A stretch of 18,633 nucleotides of DNA from an uncultured Eubacteriales bacterium (GCA_934486825.1 CAKSQF010000029.1:1-18633), one strand, 5' to 3'. Numbered from the stretch's first letter, positions 1-6,712 are shown. Notes: generated by a model not told the origin, from the letters alone. Numbers and translations are program-made.

Positions 1-75
1 GCAACCGCTATCGTAGCAGTTATCGCTGTTCTTACTCTCGCAGGCACAATGGTAGCCGCAAAGAAGAGACACTGA
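1..75 (+). CDS. C-terminal fragment of a membrane-anchored protein (5' end outside window)
   Basis: The first 25 codons are open from base 1 and end in TGA. They encode a run of small and hydrophobic residues (ATAIVAVIAVLTLAGTMVAA) followed by the basic tail KKRH. This is what the C-terminal membrane anchor of a surface or secreted Gram-positive protein looks like: one transmembrane helix and a positively charged stop-transfer tail. The sorting motif, if there is one, would lie upstream of the window. The function of the protein cannot be judged from this tail. Confidence 0.55.
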   Translation, partial: ATAIVAVIAVLTLAGTMVAAKKRH

Positions 76-186
76 TTTTTCGTGAAAAATGTATCGCTGT
101 CGCAGGCTGTGAGCCGATCGCATAAGCGACCGTCACGGTTACGCGGTACATACGCGGATGCAGTTGCTCCGAAATAATATGAACAG

Positions 187-229
187 GCTTCCGCAGATCG
201 GGTGATCGGTCAGCGGAAGCTTTGCTTTT
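187..229 (+). terminator. Candidate Rho-independent terminator
   Basis: An 8-bp GC-rich stem (GCTTCCGC at 187-194, GCGGAAGC at 213-220) is followed by the T-rich stretch TTTGCTTTT. The loop can fold further (GATC/GATC). It lies about 110 bases after the stop of the left-edge gene and probably ends that transcript. The long loop makes it weaker than the other terminators in this window. Confidence 0.5.
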
Positions 230-372
230 CGGAGACGCAAGCCGTTTTTCAGTCGCCGCGGACCGACAAAATCGGGCGCACAAGGCGGCGGAAGATCCGA
301 AACACCCGCCGTTCTCCGGGCGTTTATTCGCCGTGCGCTGAATTATCCGCGCAAGCGCAGGCAGTAAAAAGC

Positions 373-470
373 GCAAATGCAAAGTGCAGGATATGTACAA
401 ATTCACGATATGTGAAATGTACAATATATGCAATGCACAATATCGTGCATGCACGATATCATGCATTTGC
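373..470. repeat. Nested inverted-repeat element in a gene-free region
   Basis: The segment is bounded by a perfect 9-bp inverted repeat (GCAAATGCA at 373-381, TGCATTTGC at 462-470). Inside are a perfect 20-bp palindrome at 440-459 (ATATCGTGCATGCACGATAT), a TGTACA...TGTACA pair around TTCAC-GATAT-GTGAA, and several variants of the word (C/G)(G/A)ATAT(G/C) spaced roughly 15-20 bases apart. The surrounding bases 76-753 hold no convincing gene: the open frames there have no ribosome binding site, are rich in Arg, Cys and Ser, and are not family-like. I do not recognise the element. It could be a structured RNA, a small palindromic repetitive element or a protein-binding array. Confidence 0.6.
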
Positions 471-753
471 ATATGCCTTCCGACCACGCCGCCGACCGCT
501 TTTTGTCACAAGAGCGGAGCTCCCGCGTTTTCGCTCCCACTCTTCCCTGTCCGTGTGCAGGTTTTTCCCTTTTGTCATTTCCGTTTCCACCCTCCGGCAG
601 TTGCTACATGCGCGTATCTCCGACCGATATGCCGTCTCCGAAACTGCCGCGGCTTTACCTTTCTTACACCGCTTCGACTCCGTGCGAAACTCGGAATTTG
701 CGGGAAAGTCGTGAGTTTTTGCGGCAAGTGGCGGAAATGTTAATATCGGTTGC

Positions 754-782
754 TTGATTTTGTGCCTGCGACCGATTATAAT
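754..782 (+). promoter_or_regulatory. Sigma-A-type promoter of the XRE regulator gene
   Basis: TTGATT (754-759) and a perfect TATAAT (777-782) are separated by 17 bases. The expected start point near 789 leaves a leader of about 27 bases with ACGAGG (801-806) ahead of the ATG at 816. The same TTGATT-17-TATAAT arrangement occurs in front of parA. Confidence 0.75.
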
Positions 783-815
783 TTTGTTATCGAAGACGAA
801 ACGAGGTAAAAATAC

Positions 816-1337
816 ATGCTTTCCGAAAACATAAGAAAACTGAGAAGATCAAAAGGATTGTCACAGGAGGAGCTGGCAGTCAGACTGAATGTTGTGCGGC
901 AGACCGTCTCGAAGTGGGAGCAGGGACTGTCCGTGCCCGATTCGGACATGCTGATTGCCATTTCGCGCGAGCTTGAAACGACGGTCGCCGTTCTGCTCGG
1001 CGAGAGCGGCGCGGACGAAGGCAAGGGCATACAGGACACAGCGGAGCTTGCCGAAAAGCTTGAGGCGATCAATTCCGAGCTTGCGCGGCGAAAAATTGTG
1101 CAAAGGAGAGCGCTTTTCTGCTTTTTCGTGATTGTCTGCACGGCGGTGGTTCTGACATTTGCGGCGCTTGCGATATTGAAAAGTCCTTATCTCGGGTGGG
1201 ACACGGGCGACCCGGAAACCGCCGTTTTTGTCGCGGGATTTCATCTGTTCGAATTTGTCTTTGTAAGAGTCGCTCCCTTTCTGTTCGCAGGCTCGCTTAT
1301 CGGCGTGATCCTGACCTGCAAAAAAGGGATAAGGTGA
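816..1337 (+). CDS. XRE-family helix-turn-helix protein with C-terminal transmembrane segments
   Basis: This 173-residue protein begins with a complete XRE/Cro-C1 HTH domain (about residues 3-60). It has the usual pattern IRKLRRSKGLSQEELA, VRQTVSKWEQG and a PDSDMLIAISREL helix. A charged, probably helical linker (about 70-97) leads to a first membrane helix at about 99-121 (FCFFVIVCTAVVLTF...). One or two more hydrophobic helices follow at about 136-167, ending in the basic tail CKKGIR. Many Clostridia carry such HTH-plus-membrane proteins, and their inducers are mostly unknown. I infer a membrane-tethered DNA-binding regulator, possibly responding to a membrane signal. The ATG at 816 has ACGAGG nine bases upstream. 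The gene has its own promoter and appears monocistronic. No partner gene lies next to it. Confidence 0.85.
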   Translation: MLSENIRKLRRSKGLSQEELAVRLNVVRQTVSKWEQGLSVPDSDMLIAISRELETTVAVLLGESGADEGKGIQDTAELAEKLEAINSELARRKIVQRRALFCFFVIVCTAVVLTFAALAILKSPYLGWDTGDPETAVFVAGFHLFEFVFVRVAPFLFAGSLIGVILTCKKGIR

Positions 1338-1415
1338 CACCGATGTCCGAGCGGTCAATGCGGGATCACTTCAATTTTGCGCCGTGTCCGAATCGCCGCG
1401 CGATAAGTAAAAAAT

Positions 1416-1447
1416 CCGTTTTTTCTCGTATACGGCTCAAAAAACGG
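1416..1447 (+). terminator. Weak hairpin downstream of the XRE regulator gene
   Basis: CCGTTTTTT (1416-1424) pairs with AAAAAACGG (1439-1447) around a 14-base loop. It is AT-rich and is not followed by a T-run, so on its own it would be a poor terminator. It lies between the regulator's stop and the much stronger terminator at 1485-1528. Confidence 0.3.
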
Positions 1448-1484
1448 CGGATTGATTCGATTTAAACACAGATTTCAACCAAAT

Positions 1485-1528
1485 AAACCGACGCTTTTGT
1501 TAAAAGCTTGACAAAGGCGTCGGTTTTT
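1485..1528 (+). terminator. Rho-independent terminator after the XRE regulator gene
   Basis: AAACCGACGCTTTTGT (1485-1500) pairs with ACAAAGGCGTCGGTTT (from 1511), with one G-T type mismatch, and runs into TTTTT. The left arm begins with an A-run, so the hairpin could also work on the minus strand. It lies about 150 bases after the regulator's stop codon. Nothing on the minus strand to its right would need it. Confidence 0.8.
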
Positions 1529-1603
1529 GCTGTGTGCAAGACAGGGTTCGGCGATCGGTGCAAGCGGTCGGGTAAATCGCCGCCGATGGCCGGAACGTCT
1601 GTC

Positions 1604-1641
1604 CGCGGCAACTCCGACGGCAGTTCGCGGCAACTCCGACG
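1604..1641. repeat. 22-bp direct repeat, about 1.7 copies
   Basis: The word CGCGGCAACTCCGACG occurs at 1604-1619 and again at 1626-1641, a 22-base period. The block is GC-rich and runs straight into the 31-bp repeats that follow. The region 1529-1927 has no convincing gene: the small open frames across it contain the repeats themselves and have no ribosome binding site. Confidence 0.7.
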
Positions 1642-1715
1642 ACATCCGACTGCCGTCCGAAGTAATCAGACGACATCCGACTGCTGTCCGAAGTAATCAG
1701 ACGGTAGTCGGGATG
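1640..1715. repeat. 31-bp tandem repeat, two copies, followed by an inverted partial copy
   Basis: Copies at 1640-1670 and 1671-1701 differ at one base (TGCCGTCCG versus TGCTGTCCG). The next bases, CGGTAGTCGGGATG (1702-1715), are an imperfect reverse complement of the start of the unit (CATCCGACTGCCG). The second copy can therefore fold back into a hairpin of about 15 bp. I do not recognise the unit as a known repeat family. Confidence 0.75.
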
Positions 1716-1927
1716 TTTGCTTCGTCTGCCGATCGACGGCGGCGGGCGCTCAATATGTATTTATATGAATCCGAAGCATGTAATCGCGTGCGGTATTCCG
1801 ACAGTCTATGCGGTTTTGTGTGCTGTGTTGTCCAATATGCCAAATAATGGAAACAAAAATCGGATGCCGAATAAACAGATCGGAAAATGGGCATAATAAC
1901 ACAATAATCGGGAAAAGAGGTCAAACG

Positions 1928-2803
1928 ATGTGGCTTGTTTATTCGGCGGTATCCGCTTTTTTTGCGGGTCTTATACCCGTTCTCGGTAAAAAAGCAGTTG
2001 CGGAGACGTCTGCGGAGTTTATATCGTTTGCAAGAAACGGTTGTGCGCTTGTTTTTGCGATGATTGTTCTGCTTATTTCGGGTGACCGACCGATTCTGCA
2101 CTTCCCTTCCCTTCTTTTTTTCGGTCTTGCGGGTATCTGTGAGCTTGCGTCATGGCTGTTTACTTTCAGACTTATCGATCGCTGCCGTTTATCGGTAGTT
2201 GCACCTCTTGACAAGGCGACTGTTGCCACAGTGTTTTTTCTCTCATATATGTCGGGGGTCGCCGCGGTCGGAGCGCAACAGCTTATTGCTTCGGGCGTAA
2301 TAGTCGGCGGTGTGCTTTTTATACTGCTTTTTGCCGACTCCTTCTGTCGTGACACCGAAACCGTCTTTTTTCTAATTGCGGCACATCTCTTTTCCGCCTT
2401 GTCGCCGATTTTTTCACGTGCCGGACTCATGCAGAATCGGATGTCGGCGTACAGCGGTCTTTTTGTGCGGAATCTTTTCGGATTTATTTTTGCCGCACTG
2501 CTTTTTGTGTTATCAATCCACAGATTGTGGAGATTCGGCGTAGCGGCAGATTTCCACAGCCTGTGGAAATCTGCAAAAACAACAATGTTTTCAATGGCGT
2601 CCGGACTATCGGGCGCTGTATCATGGATGTTTTATTACATGGCACTGACCGATGGCACCGTCGGAACGGTTCAGGCTGTCGCAAAGCTCGGTTTTCTTGT
2701 TACCCTTTTTTTCTCGCGTGTTATATACAAGGAAAAAATCGGGAAAAAGGTCCTGATCGGCTACGGAATTATTCTGATCGGCGTTCTGATTCTGCTTTTT
2801 TGA
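1928..2803 (+). CDS. EamA/DMT-superfamily transporter
   Basis: This 291-residue, very hydrophobic protein has about ten predicted membrane helices arranged as two similar halves, as in the drug/metabolite transporter (EamA) superfamily. The first half starts MWLVYSAVSAFFAGLIPVLG. The second half contains MASGLSGAVSWMFYYMALTDG and KLGFLVTLFFSRVIYKEKIG, the typical final-helix and positively charged pattern of the family. It probably moves a small metabolite across the cytoplasmic membrane. The substrate cannot be read from sequence. The start at 1928 was chosen because AAGAGGT (1914-1920) lies just ahead of it; an in-frame start at 1808 has no such site. It is a single gene. An unusual palindrome lies inside it at 2546-2574. 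Confidence 0.85.
   Translation: MWLVYSAVSAFFAGLIPVLGKKAVAETSAEFISFARNGCALVFAMIVLLISGDRPILHFPSLLFFGLAGICELASWLFTFRLIDRCRLSVVAPLDKATVATVFFLSYMSGVAAVGAQQLIASGVIVGGVLFILLFADSFCRDTETVFFLIAAHLFSALSPIFSRAGLMQNRMSAYSGLFVRNLFGFIFAALLFVLSIHRLWRFGVAADFHSLWKSAKTTMFSMASGLSGAVSWMFYYMALTDGTVGTVQAVAKLGFLVTLFFSRVIYKEKIGKKVLIGYGIILIGVLILLF
2517..2574. repeat. Paired TCCACA/TGTGGA palindromes inside the transporter gene
   Basis: TCCACA-GAT-TGTGGA lies at 2517-2531. Fifteen bases later is a perfect 14-bp inverted repeat with one spacer base (GCAGATTTCCACAG at 2546-2559, CTGTGGAAATCTGC at 2561-2574). The core resembles both DnaA boxes (TTWTNCACA, one mismatch) and the outer half-sites ATTTCC/GGAAAT of the Noc-binding site known from Bacillus. 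It lies 341 bases upstream of the Noc-like gene's start. Whether any protein binds here is unknown. Confidence 0.65.
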
Positions 2804-2861
2804 TAAAAACATTCATTCTTCCCTTTTCTTTCGGCATTTTTCTCTTTTGATTTGTGGTAGT

Positions 2862-2892
2862 ATTATAGAGGCGGCAAAAGCCGCCCTATAAT
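2862..2892 (+). other. Strong hairpin just upstream of the noc-like gene
   Basis: ATTATAG-A-GGCGGC pairs with GCCGCC-C-TATAAT around an AAAA loop, with one mismatch. No T-run follows on either strand, so it is not a standard terminator. The ribosome binding region GTGAGGA of the noc-like gene begins a few bases after the stem. It may end the transporter transcript, stabilise the noc-like mRNA or affect its translation. I found no clear promoter between 2804 and 2914. Confidence 0.5.
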
Positions 2893-2914
2893 ATTATGTG
2901 AGGATCGTGATTCT

Positions 2915-3571
2915 ATGTTATCATCCTTTTTTTCGGACAGGAAGAGCCGCGTGCGGGTTTGCCGTATCGACTGCGAGCGTATAATTATTCCCGATTGCGG
3001 CGACAGACCGGGCAGTGATTCGTTGTCGGTAACGTCACTTGCCGCAAGTATATCAAAAATCGGTTTGTTGCAACCCCTTTTGGTTGTCAGAAACCGCCGC
3101 TTACATAATTATACTCTGCTCTGTGGCAGACGACGTCTGACCGCGGTGAAAATGCTCGGCTTGAAGTCGGCTGATTGCATTGTCCTTGATTCGGTCGATT
3201 ATCCGCCCGAAACGTATCTCTTTGCCGAAAATTTCTTCTCTTATGATCTATCCGCATACGATTTCGGCAGACTGGCGGTTAAAATCGGTTCGGATGCCGC
3301 TCTTGACAACCGTGAGCTTGCCGAAATGCTGTCTATTTCGCCTGCAAAGCTCCGGGCTTTAATGGACCGAAAAGCAGAGCCGAAATTCAATACAGCAGGA
3401 AGTAAATACATAATCAAAGACCTCCGGCTCTTCCATAACAGTCTCAAAAAGCTTGTAGCGACGCTGACATCATCCGGTCTTAACGCAGATCTGACCGTAG
3501 ACGAAGAAAACGACGCTTTTTCGTTTGTAATCAGAGTCAATGCAGGCGAATGTGTTTCACGTGAAACATGA
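2915..3571 (+). CDS. Noc-like ParB-family DNA-binding protein
   Basis: This 218-residue protein has the ParB/Srx-type N-terminal fold: IGLLQPLLVV at 49-58, CGRRRLTAVKMLGL at 70-83 (box II) and ENFFSYDLSAYDFGR at 105-119 (box III). An HTH follows at about 132-152 (NRELAEMLSISPAKLRAL). The C-terminal segment (IIKDLRLFHNSLKKLVATLTSSG) resembles the C-terminal signature of clostridial Noc proteins rather than that of Spo0J. Noc binds specific chromosomal sites and keeps the division machinery off the nucleoid, and in Bacillus its gene also precedes parA-parB. One oddity is that the glutamate of the usual GERRxRA CTP-binding motif is absent (CGRRRLTA). The protein is shorter than Bacillus Noc, which has about 280 residues. 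The last codons (CVSRET) are written by a perfect parS site. The ATG at 2915 follows GTGAGGA. Confidence 0.8.
   Translation: MLSSFFSDRKSRVRVCRIDCERIIIPDCGDRPGSDSLSVTSLAASISKIGLLQPLLVVRNRRLHNYTLLCGRRRLTAVKMLGLKSADCIVLDSVDYPPETYLFAENFFSYDLSAYDFGRLAVKIGSDAALDNRELAEMLSISPAKLRALMDRKAEPKFNTAGSKYIIKDLRLFHNSLKKLVATLTSSGLNADLTVDEENDAFSFVIRVNAGECVSRET
3553..3568. promoter_or_regulatory. parS centromere site 1
   Basis: TGTTTCACGTGAAACA is a perfect 16-bp match to the parS consensus bound by Spo0J/ParB proteins. It overlaps the end of the noc-like coding sequence and finishes one base before that gene's TGA stop. ParB loads here and slides as a CTP-dependent clamp. It is evidence for origin-proximal DNA, because parS sites cluster near the origin. 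Confidence 0.95.
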
Positions 3572-3599
3572 GGGAAAGTAAAATTGCGTTTCACACGAA

Positions 3600-3615
3600 T
3601 GTTTCACGTGAAACA
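3600..3615. promoter_or_regulatory. parS centromere site 2
   Basis: This is a second perfect TGTTTCACGTGAAACA, 47 bases centre-to-centre from the first. It lies in the gap between the noc-like gene and parA, 37 bases upstream of the parA -35 element. A lone half-site (GTTTCAC, 3588-3594) lies between the two full sites. ParB bound here could influence the parAB promoter, which is an inference from position. Confidence 0.95.
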
Positions 3616-3652
3616 AATTTCACATAAAAGAGTAAAAAATCCGAAAAGACTA

Positions 3653-3681
3653 TTGATTTAGAGATGATTCTGTGCTATAAT
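3653..3681 (+). promoter_or_regulatory. Promoter of parA-parB
   Basis: TTGATT (3653-3658), a 17-base spacer and TATAAT (3676-3681) with an extended -10 TG dinucleotide (TGC before TATAAT) form a strong sigma-A promoter. The expected start near 3688 would leave an ATG at 3689 without a leader. This supports the start at 3719 for parA. The parS pair lies immediately upstream. Confidence 0.8.
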
Positions 3682-3718
3682 TAGCAAAATGAAATTTATG
3701 CGGGGTGGTGATAAAAGA

Positions 3719-4480
3719 ATGGGGAAAATAATTGCATTTTCCAATCAAAAAGGCGGGATCGGCAAAACCACTTCTGCGGTTAATGTTGCCGCATCGGTCG
3801 CGCTGAAAAAGAAAAAAACATTGCTCGTTGATCTTGATCCGCAGGGAAATGCCACAAGCGGTGTCGGAGTAAGCAAAAAAGGCGATCTTCCGTCGGTTTA
3901 TGAATTGTTGATAGGCGAAAAAACCATTGAAGAAACCATTGTCAAGACCGATTTCGGCGATCTTTGGGTAATTCCTTCGAATATAAGGCTTGCGGGAGCC
4001 GAAATTGAGCTTGTAGGAAGCGAAAAAAGGGAATCGCTCCTGAAAAACGAGCTTGAGAAGATAGCCGACAGCTTTGATTACATAATAATTGACTGCCCGC
4101 CGTCGCTCGGTATCCTGACGCTCAATGCACTTGCGGCTGCCGACGGTGTAATTATACCTATGGTATGCGAATATTACGCGCTCGAAGGACTTTCACAGCT
4201 TGTTCTGACTGTCAAACAGATAAAAAAGAACTACAATCCGAAGCTTGAAATAGTCGGAATCCTTATCACAATGTACGACAGACGGCTCAATTTGTCCAAA
4301 ATGGTGGAAAAGGAGCTTGAAAAGTATTACGGCGACAAGATTTTCAGGACACGAATCAAGAGAAACGTGCGCCTTTCGGAGGCTCCGTCCTACGGACAAC
4401 CCGTATTTTATTATGACAAGCTTTCGAGCGGCACAGAAGAGTATCTTGCGGTCGCGACCGAGCTTATCAAACGCATTTAA
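3719..4480 (+). CDS. parA: ParA/Soj chromosome-partitioning ATPase
   Basis: This 253-residue deviant Walker ATPase drives origin segregation together with ParB and, in Bacillus, controls DnaA activity. The deviant Walker A is KGGIGKTT (K11 signature lysine, K16 phosphate-binding lysine). Walker A' is DLDPQGN (38-44), and Walker B is IIIDCPPSLGILT. The length equals that of Bacillus subtilis Soj. The start at 3719 (MGKIIAFSNQ) is preferred over the ATG at 3689: GGGGTGGTGAT lies just upstream, the family begins this way, and the promoter places the RNA start near 3688. parB follows after 12 bases, so the two genes form an operon. Confidence 0.95.
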   Translation: MGKIIAFSNQKGGIGKTTSAVNVAASVALKKKKTLLVDLDPQGNATSGVGVSKKGDLPSVYELLIGEKTIEETIVKTDFGDLWVIPSNIRLAGAEIELVGSEKRESLLKNELEKIADSFDYIIIDCPPSLGILTLNALAAADGVIIPMVCEYYALEGLSQLVLTVKQIKKNYNPKLEIVGILITMYDRRLNLSKMVEKELEKYYGDKIFRTRIKRNVRLSEAPSYGQPVFYYDKLSSGTEEYLAVATELIKRI

Positions 4481-4492
4481 AAGGAAGGGAAG

Positions 4493-5383
4493 ATGAAAAT
4501 GGCAAAGAAAACGGGGCTGGGAAGGGGACTTGATGCCCTTTTTGCCGAAACAAATGAGTCGGCAAACGAGGAAAAAGCGCCGGTTACCCTGAATCTGTCG
4601 CTGATACAGCCGAGAAGCGGTCAGCCGAGAAAGCATTTTGACAAGGATGCGCTTGCGGTTCTTGCGGATTCGATAGCCAGAAACGGGCTTATACAGCCGA
4701 TTGCAGTAAGGGCAACAGCTAACGGCTACTACGAGATAATAGCGGGAGAGAGACGCTGGCGCGCGTCAAAGCTTGCGGGTCTTACCGAGGTTCCGGTAGT
4801 AATTATCGATTCGGACGATCTGAAAACCGCCGAGCTTTCGCTTATCGAAAACATTCAGCGCGAGGATCTGAACCCGATTGAGGAAGCTATGGCGTACAGA
4901 TCGCTTATAAACGATTACAAGCTGACGCAGGAGGAGCTTTCGACAAGGCTCGGACGGTCGCGCACGGCAATCGCAAACACAATGCGTCTGCTTGATCTGC
5001 CCGACGACCTGTCCGAAAAGGTCGCCTCCGGTGAGCTCAGCGAGGGTCACGGACGGGCATTGCTCGGACTTCGTGACAGATCGAAGCTTTCGGAGACCGC
5101 AAAGGCGGTCGCCGAAAGGGAATTGTCGGTCAGACAGACCGAGGAGCTTGTCAGAAGGCTCAACGAAAGCTTCGGAAAAACAAAAAGCGACGAGAGCGGG
5201 GCTTCTGTCCGTGATGTTGATTATATAGCCGAGCTTGAAAAGCGGATCAGAAACAGCATCGGACGATCCGTCAGGATAGTCGAGGGAAGAAAAACAAAGA
5301 AAATCGAGATCGAATACACCGACAATGCCGATCTTGACGCACTTCTTCGTCAGTTGTGCGGAGCCGATTTTTTCAACGAATGA
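4493..5383 (+). CDS. parB: ParB/Spo0J chromosome-partitioning protein
   Basis: This 296-residue protein is the parS-binding CTPase clamp of the segregation system. The N-terminal peptide KKTGLGRGLDALF (5-17) is the ParA-stimulating motif. The CTP-binding motifs are intact: GERRWRA (85-91) and ENIQREDLNP (119-128). The HTH is at about 144-165 (LTQEELSTRLGRSRTAIANTMR), and a C-terminal dimerisation domain ends near LLRQLCGADFF. It carries the glutamate that the Noc-like paralogue lacks. AAGGAAGGG lies directly upstream. An ATG at 4499 (MAKKTGLG), two codons later, is an equally plausible start. Its targets are very likely the two parS sites about 900 bases upstream. Confidence 0.95.
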   Translation: MKMAKKTGLGRGLDALFAETNESANEEKAPVTLNLSLIQPRSGQPRKHFDKDALAVLADSIARNGLIQPIAVRATANGYYEIIAGERRWRASKLAGLTEVPVVIIDSDDLKTAELSLIENIQREDLNPIEEAMAYRSLINDYKLTQEELSTRLGRSRTAIANTMRLLDLPDDLSEKVASGELSEGHGRALLGLRDRSKLSETAKAVAERELSVRQTEELVRRLNESFGKTKSDESGASVRDVDYIAELEKRIRNSIGRSVRIVEGRKTKKIEIEYTDNADLDALLRQLCGADFFNE

Positions 5384-5422
5384 GAAATAGTGTACAATAA
5401 TATATAAAAGCGAGGAATAAAA

Positions 5423-6712
5423 ATGTTAGACATAAAGTACATCAAGGAAAAACCCGAGGAAGTAATCGCGAGACTTGCAAAAAAAGGCAAGGACGCAAAG
5501 GAGGACATTGCGGCGATAATCGAGCTTGACGACAGGCGCAGAGCGCTTATCGGCGAGACAGAACAGCTCAAAGCGGAGAAGAACAAGACGTCGAAGCTCA
5601 TTCCGCAGTACAAGAAAGAGGGAAGAGACACCACCGGAATATTTGCGGAAATGAAGAAGCTCGGCGATACCATCACCGAAAACGACGCAAAGCTCAAAGA
5701 AACCGAGGAAAAGTTAAGCGGCATACTGCTTTGCCTGCCGAACCTTCCCGACGACGATCTGCTCCCCGGCGGCAAGGAAAACAACCAGCCGCTTCGTTAC
5801 TGGGGCGAGCATCGCACCTTTGATTTTGAACCGAAAAATCATGTTGATCTCTGCACAAATCTCGGACTGATCGACTATCCGCGCGGAACAAAGCTTGCAG
5901 GCTCCGGCTTCTGGATCTATCGCGGGATGGGCGCAAGACTTGAGTGGGCGCTTCTGAACTATTTCATTGAGACTCACATCGCCGACGGCTACGAAATGAT
6001 TCTGCCGCCGCACATGCTTGAATACGAGTGCGGACTCACGGCGGGGCAGTTCCCGAAATTTGCCGACGAGGTCTATAAGATAGAAAACCCGACCGACGGA
6101 AGAGTGCATTACATGCTCCCGACCGCCGAGGCTGCGCTTGCGTCGATTTACAGGAACGAAATACTCAGCGAGTCCGATCTTCCGAAAAAAATGTTCTCCT
6201 ATACTCCCTGCTTCCGCCGCGAGGCAGGCTCCTACCGCTCTGATGAGAGAGGAATGGTCAGAGGACACCAGTTCAACAAGGTCGAAATGTTCCAGTATAC
6301 ACTGCCCGAGGCAAGTGACGCCGCGTTTGAAGAGCTTGTCGCGAAAGCCGAGAACCTTGTGAAGGGACTCGGATTCCACTTCCGCACGGTCAAGCTTGCC
6401 GCGGAGGACTGCTCGGCATCTATGGCGCGCACCTACGATATCGAGATAAACATTCCTTCGATGAACGGATACAAGGAAGTTTCGTCGGTTTCCAACGCAC
6501 GCGATTACCAGGCGCGCCGCGGAATGATACGCGTAAAGCGTGCCGACGGCAGGATAGAGTATGTGCATACCCTCAACGGCTCGGGTCTTGCGACATCGCG
6601 CGTGCTTCCCGCACTTGTCGAGCAGAACCAGAACGCGGACGGTTCGGTAAACGTCCCCGACGTACTCAAAAAGTGGGTCGGCGTTGACGTTATCCGCCCG
6701 GAAGGGAAGTAA
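5423..6712 (+). CDS. serS: Seryl-tRNA synthetase
   Basis: This 429-residue class II synthetase charges tRNA-Ser. An N-terminal two-helix coiled-coil arm that grips the tRNA (about 1-105) precedes the catalytic core. The core has the serine/ATP site strand (LPTAEAALA, 232-240), motif 2 with CFRREAGSYRSDERGMVRGHQF (263-284) and motif 3 with NGSGLATSRVLPALVEQNQ. Two family positions are unusual: PTAEAAL where PTAEVPL is common, and SSVSNARDYQARR where SSCSN-DFQARR is common. Activity should be unaffected. It starts 39 bases after parB and may be partly co-transcribed; a weak TACAAT at 5393-5398 could give extra expression. There is no T-box leader. The next gene is convergent. Confidence 0.95.
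   Translation: MLDIKYIKEKPEEVIARLAKKGKDAKEDIAAIIELDDRRRALIGETEQLKAEKNKTSKLIPQYKKEGRDTTGIFAEMKKLGDTITENDAKLKETEEKLSGILLCLPNLPDDDLLPGGKENNQPLRYWGEHRTFDFEPKNHVDLCTNLGLIDYPRGTKLAGSGFWIYRGMGARLEWALLNYFIETHIADGYEMILPPHMLEYECGLTAGQFPKFADEVYKIENPTDGRVHYMLPTAEAALASIYRNEILSESDLPKKMFSYTPCFRREAGSYRSDERGMVRGHQFNKVEMFQYTLPEASDAAFEELVAKAENLVKGLGFHFRTVKLAAEDCSASMARTYDIEINIPSMNGYKEVSSVSNARDYQARRGMIRVKRADGRIEYVHTLNGSGLATSRVLPALVEQNQNADGSVNVPDVLKKWVGVDVIRPEGK

Noticed and set aside
32..487. Minus-strand frame of 151 codons
   Set aside because: It crosses the terminator-like hairpin and the nested repeats, contains low-complexity HIL-rich sequence read from the palindromes, and shows no family features.
202..757. 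Several overlapping plus-strand open frames of 109-170 codons
   Set aside because: They have no ribosome binding site, overlap each other in three frames, run through the palindromic element and have Arg/Ser/Cys-rich compositions unlike any family.
3585..3600. Third parS between the two perfect sites
   Set aside because: Only one half (GTTTCAC) is intact and the other half does not match, so it is a half-site at best.
5384..5422. Possible independent promoter or T-box for serS
   Set aside because: The 39-base gap has no room for a T-box. TACAAT at 5393 has only a weak -35 (TTTCAA), so read-through from parA-parB is as likely.
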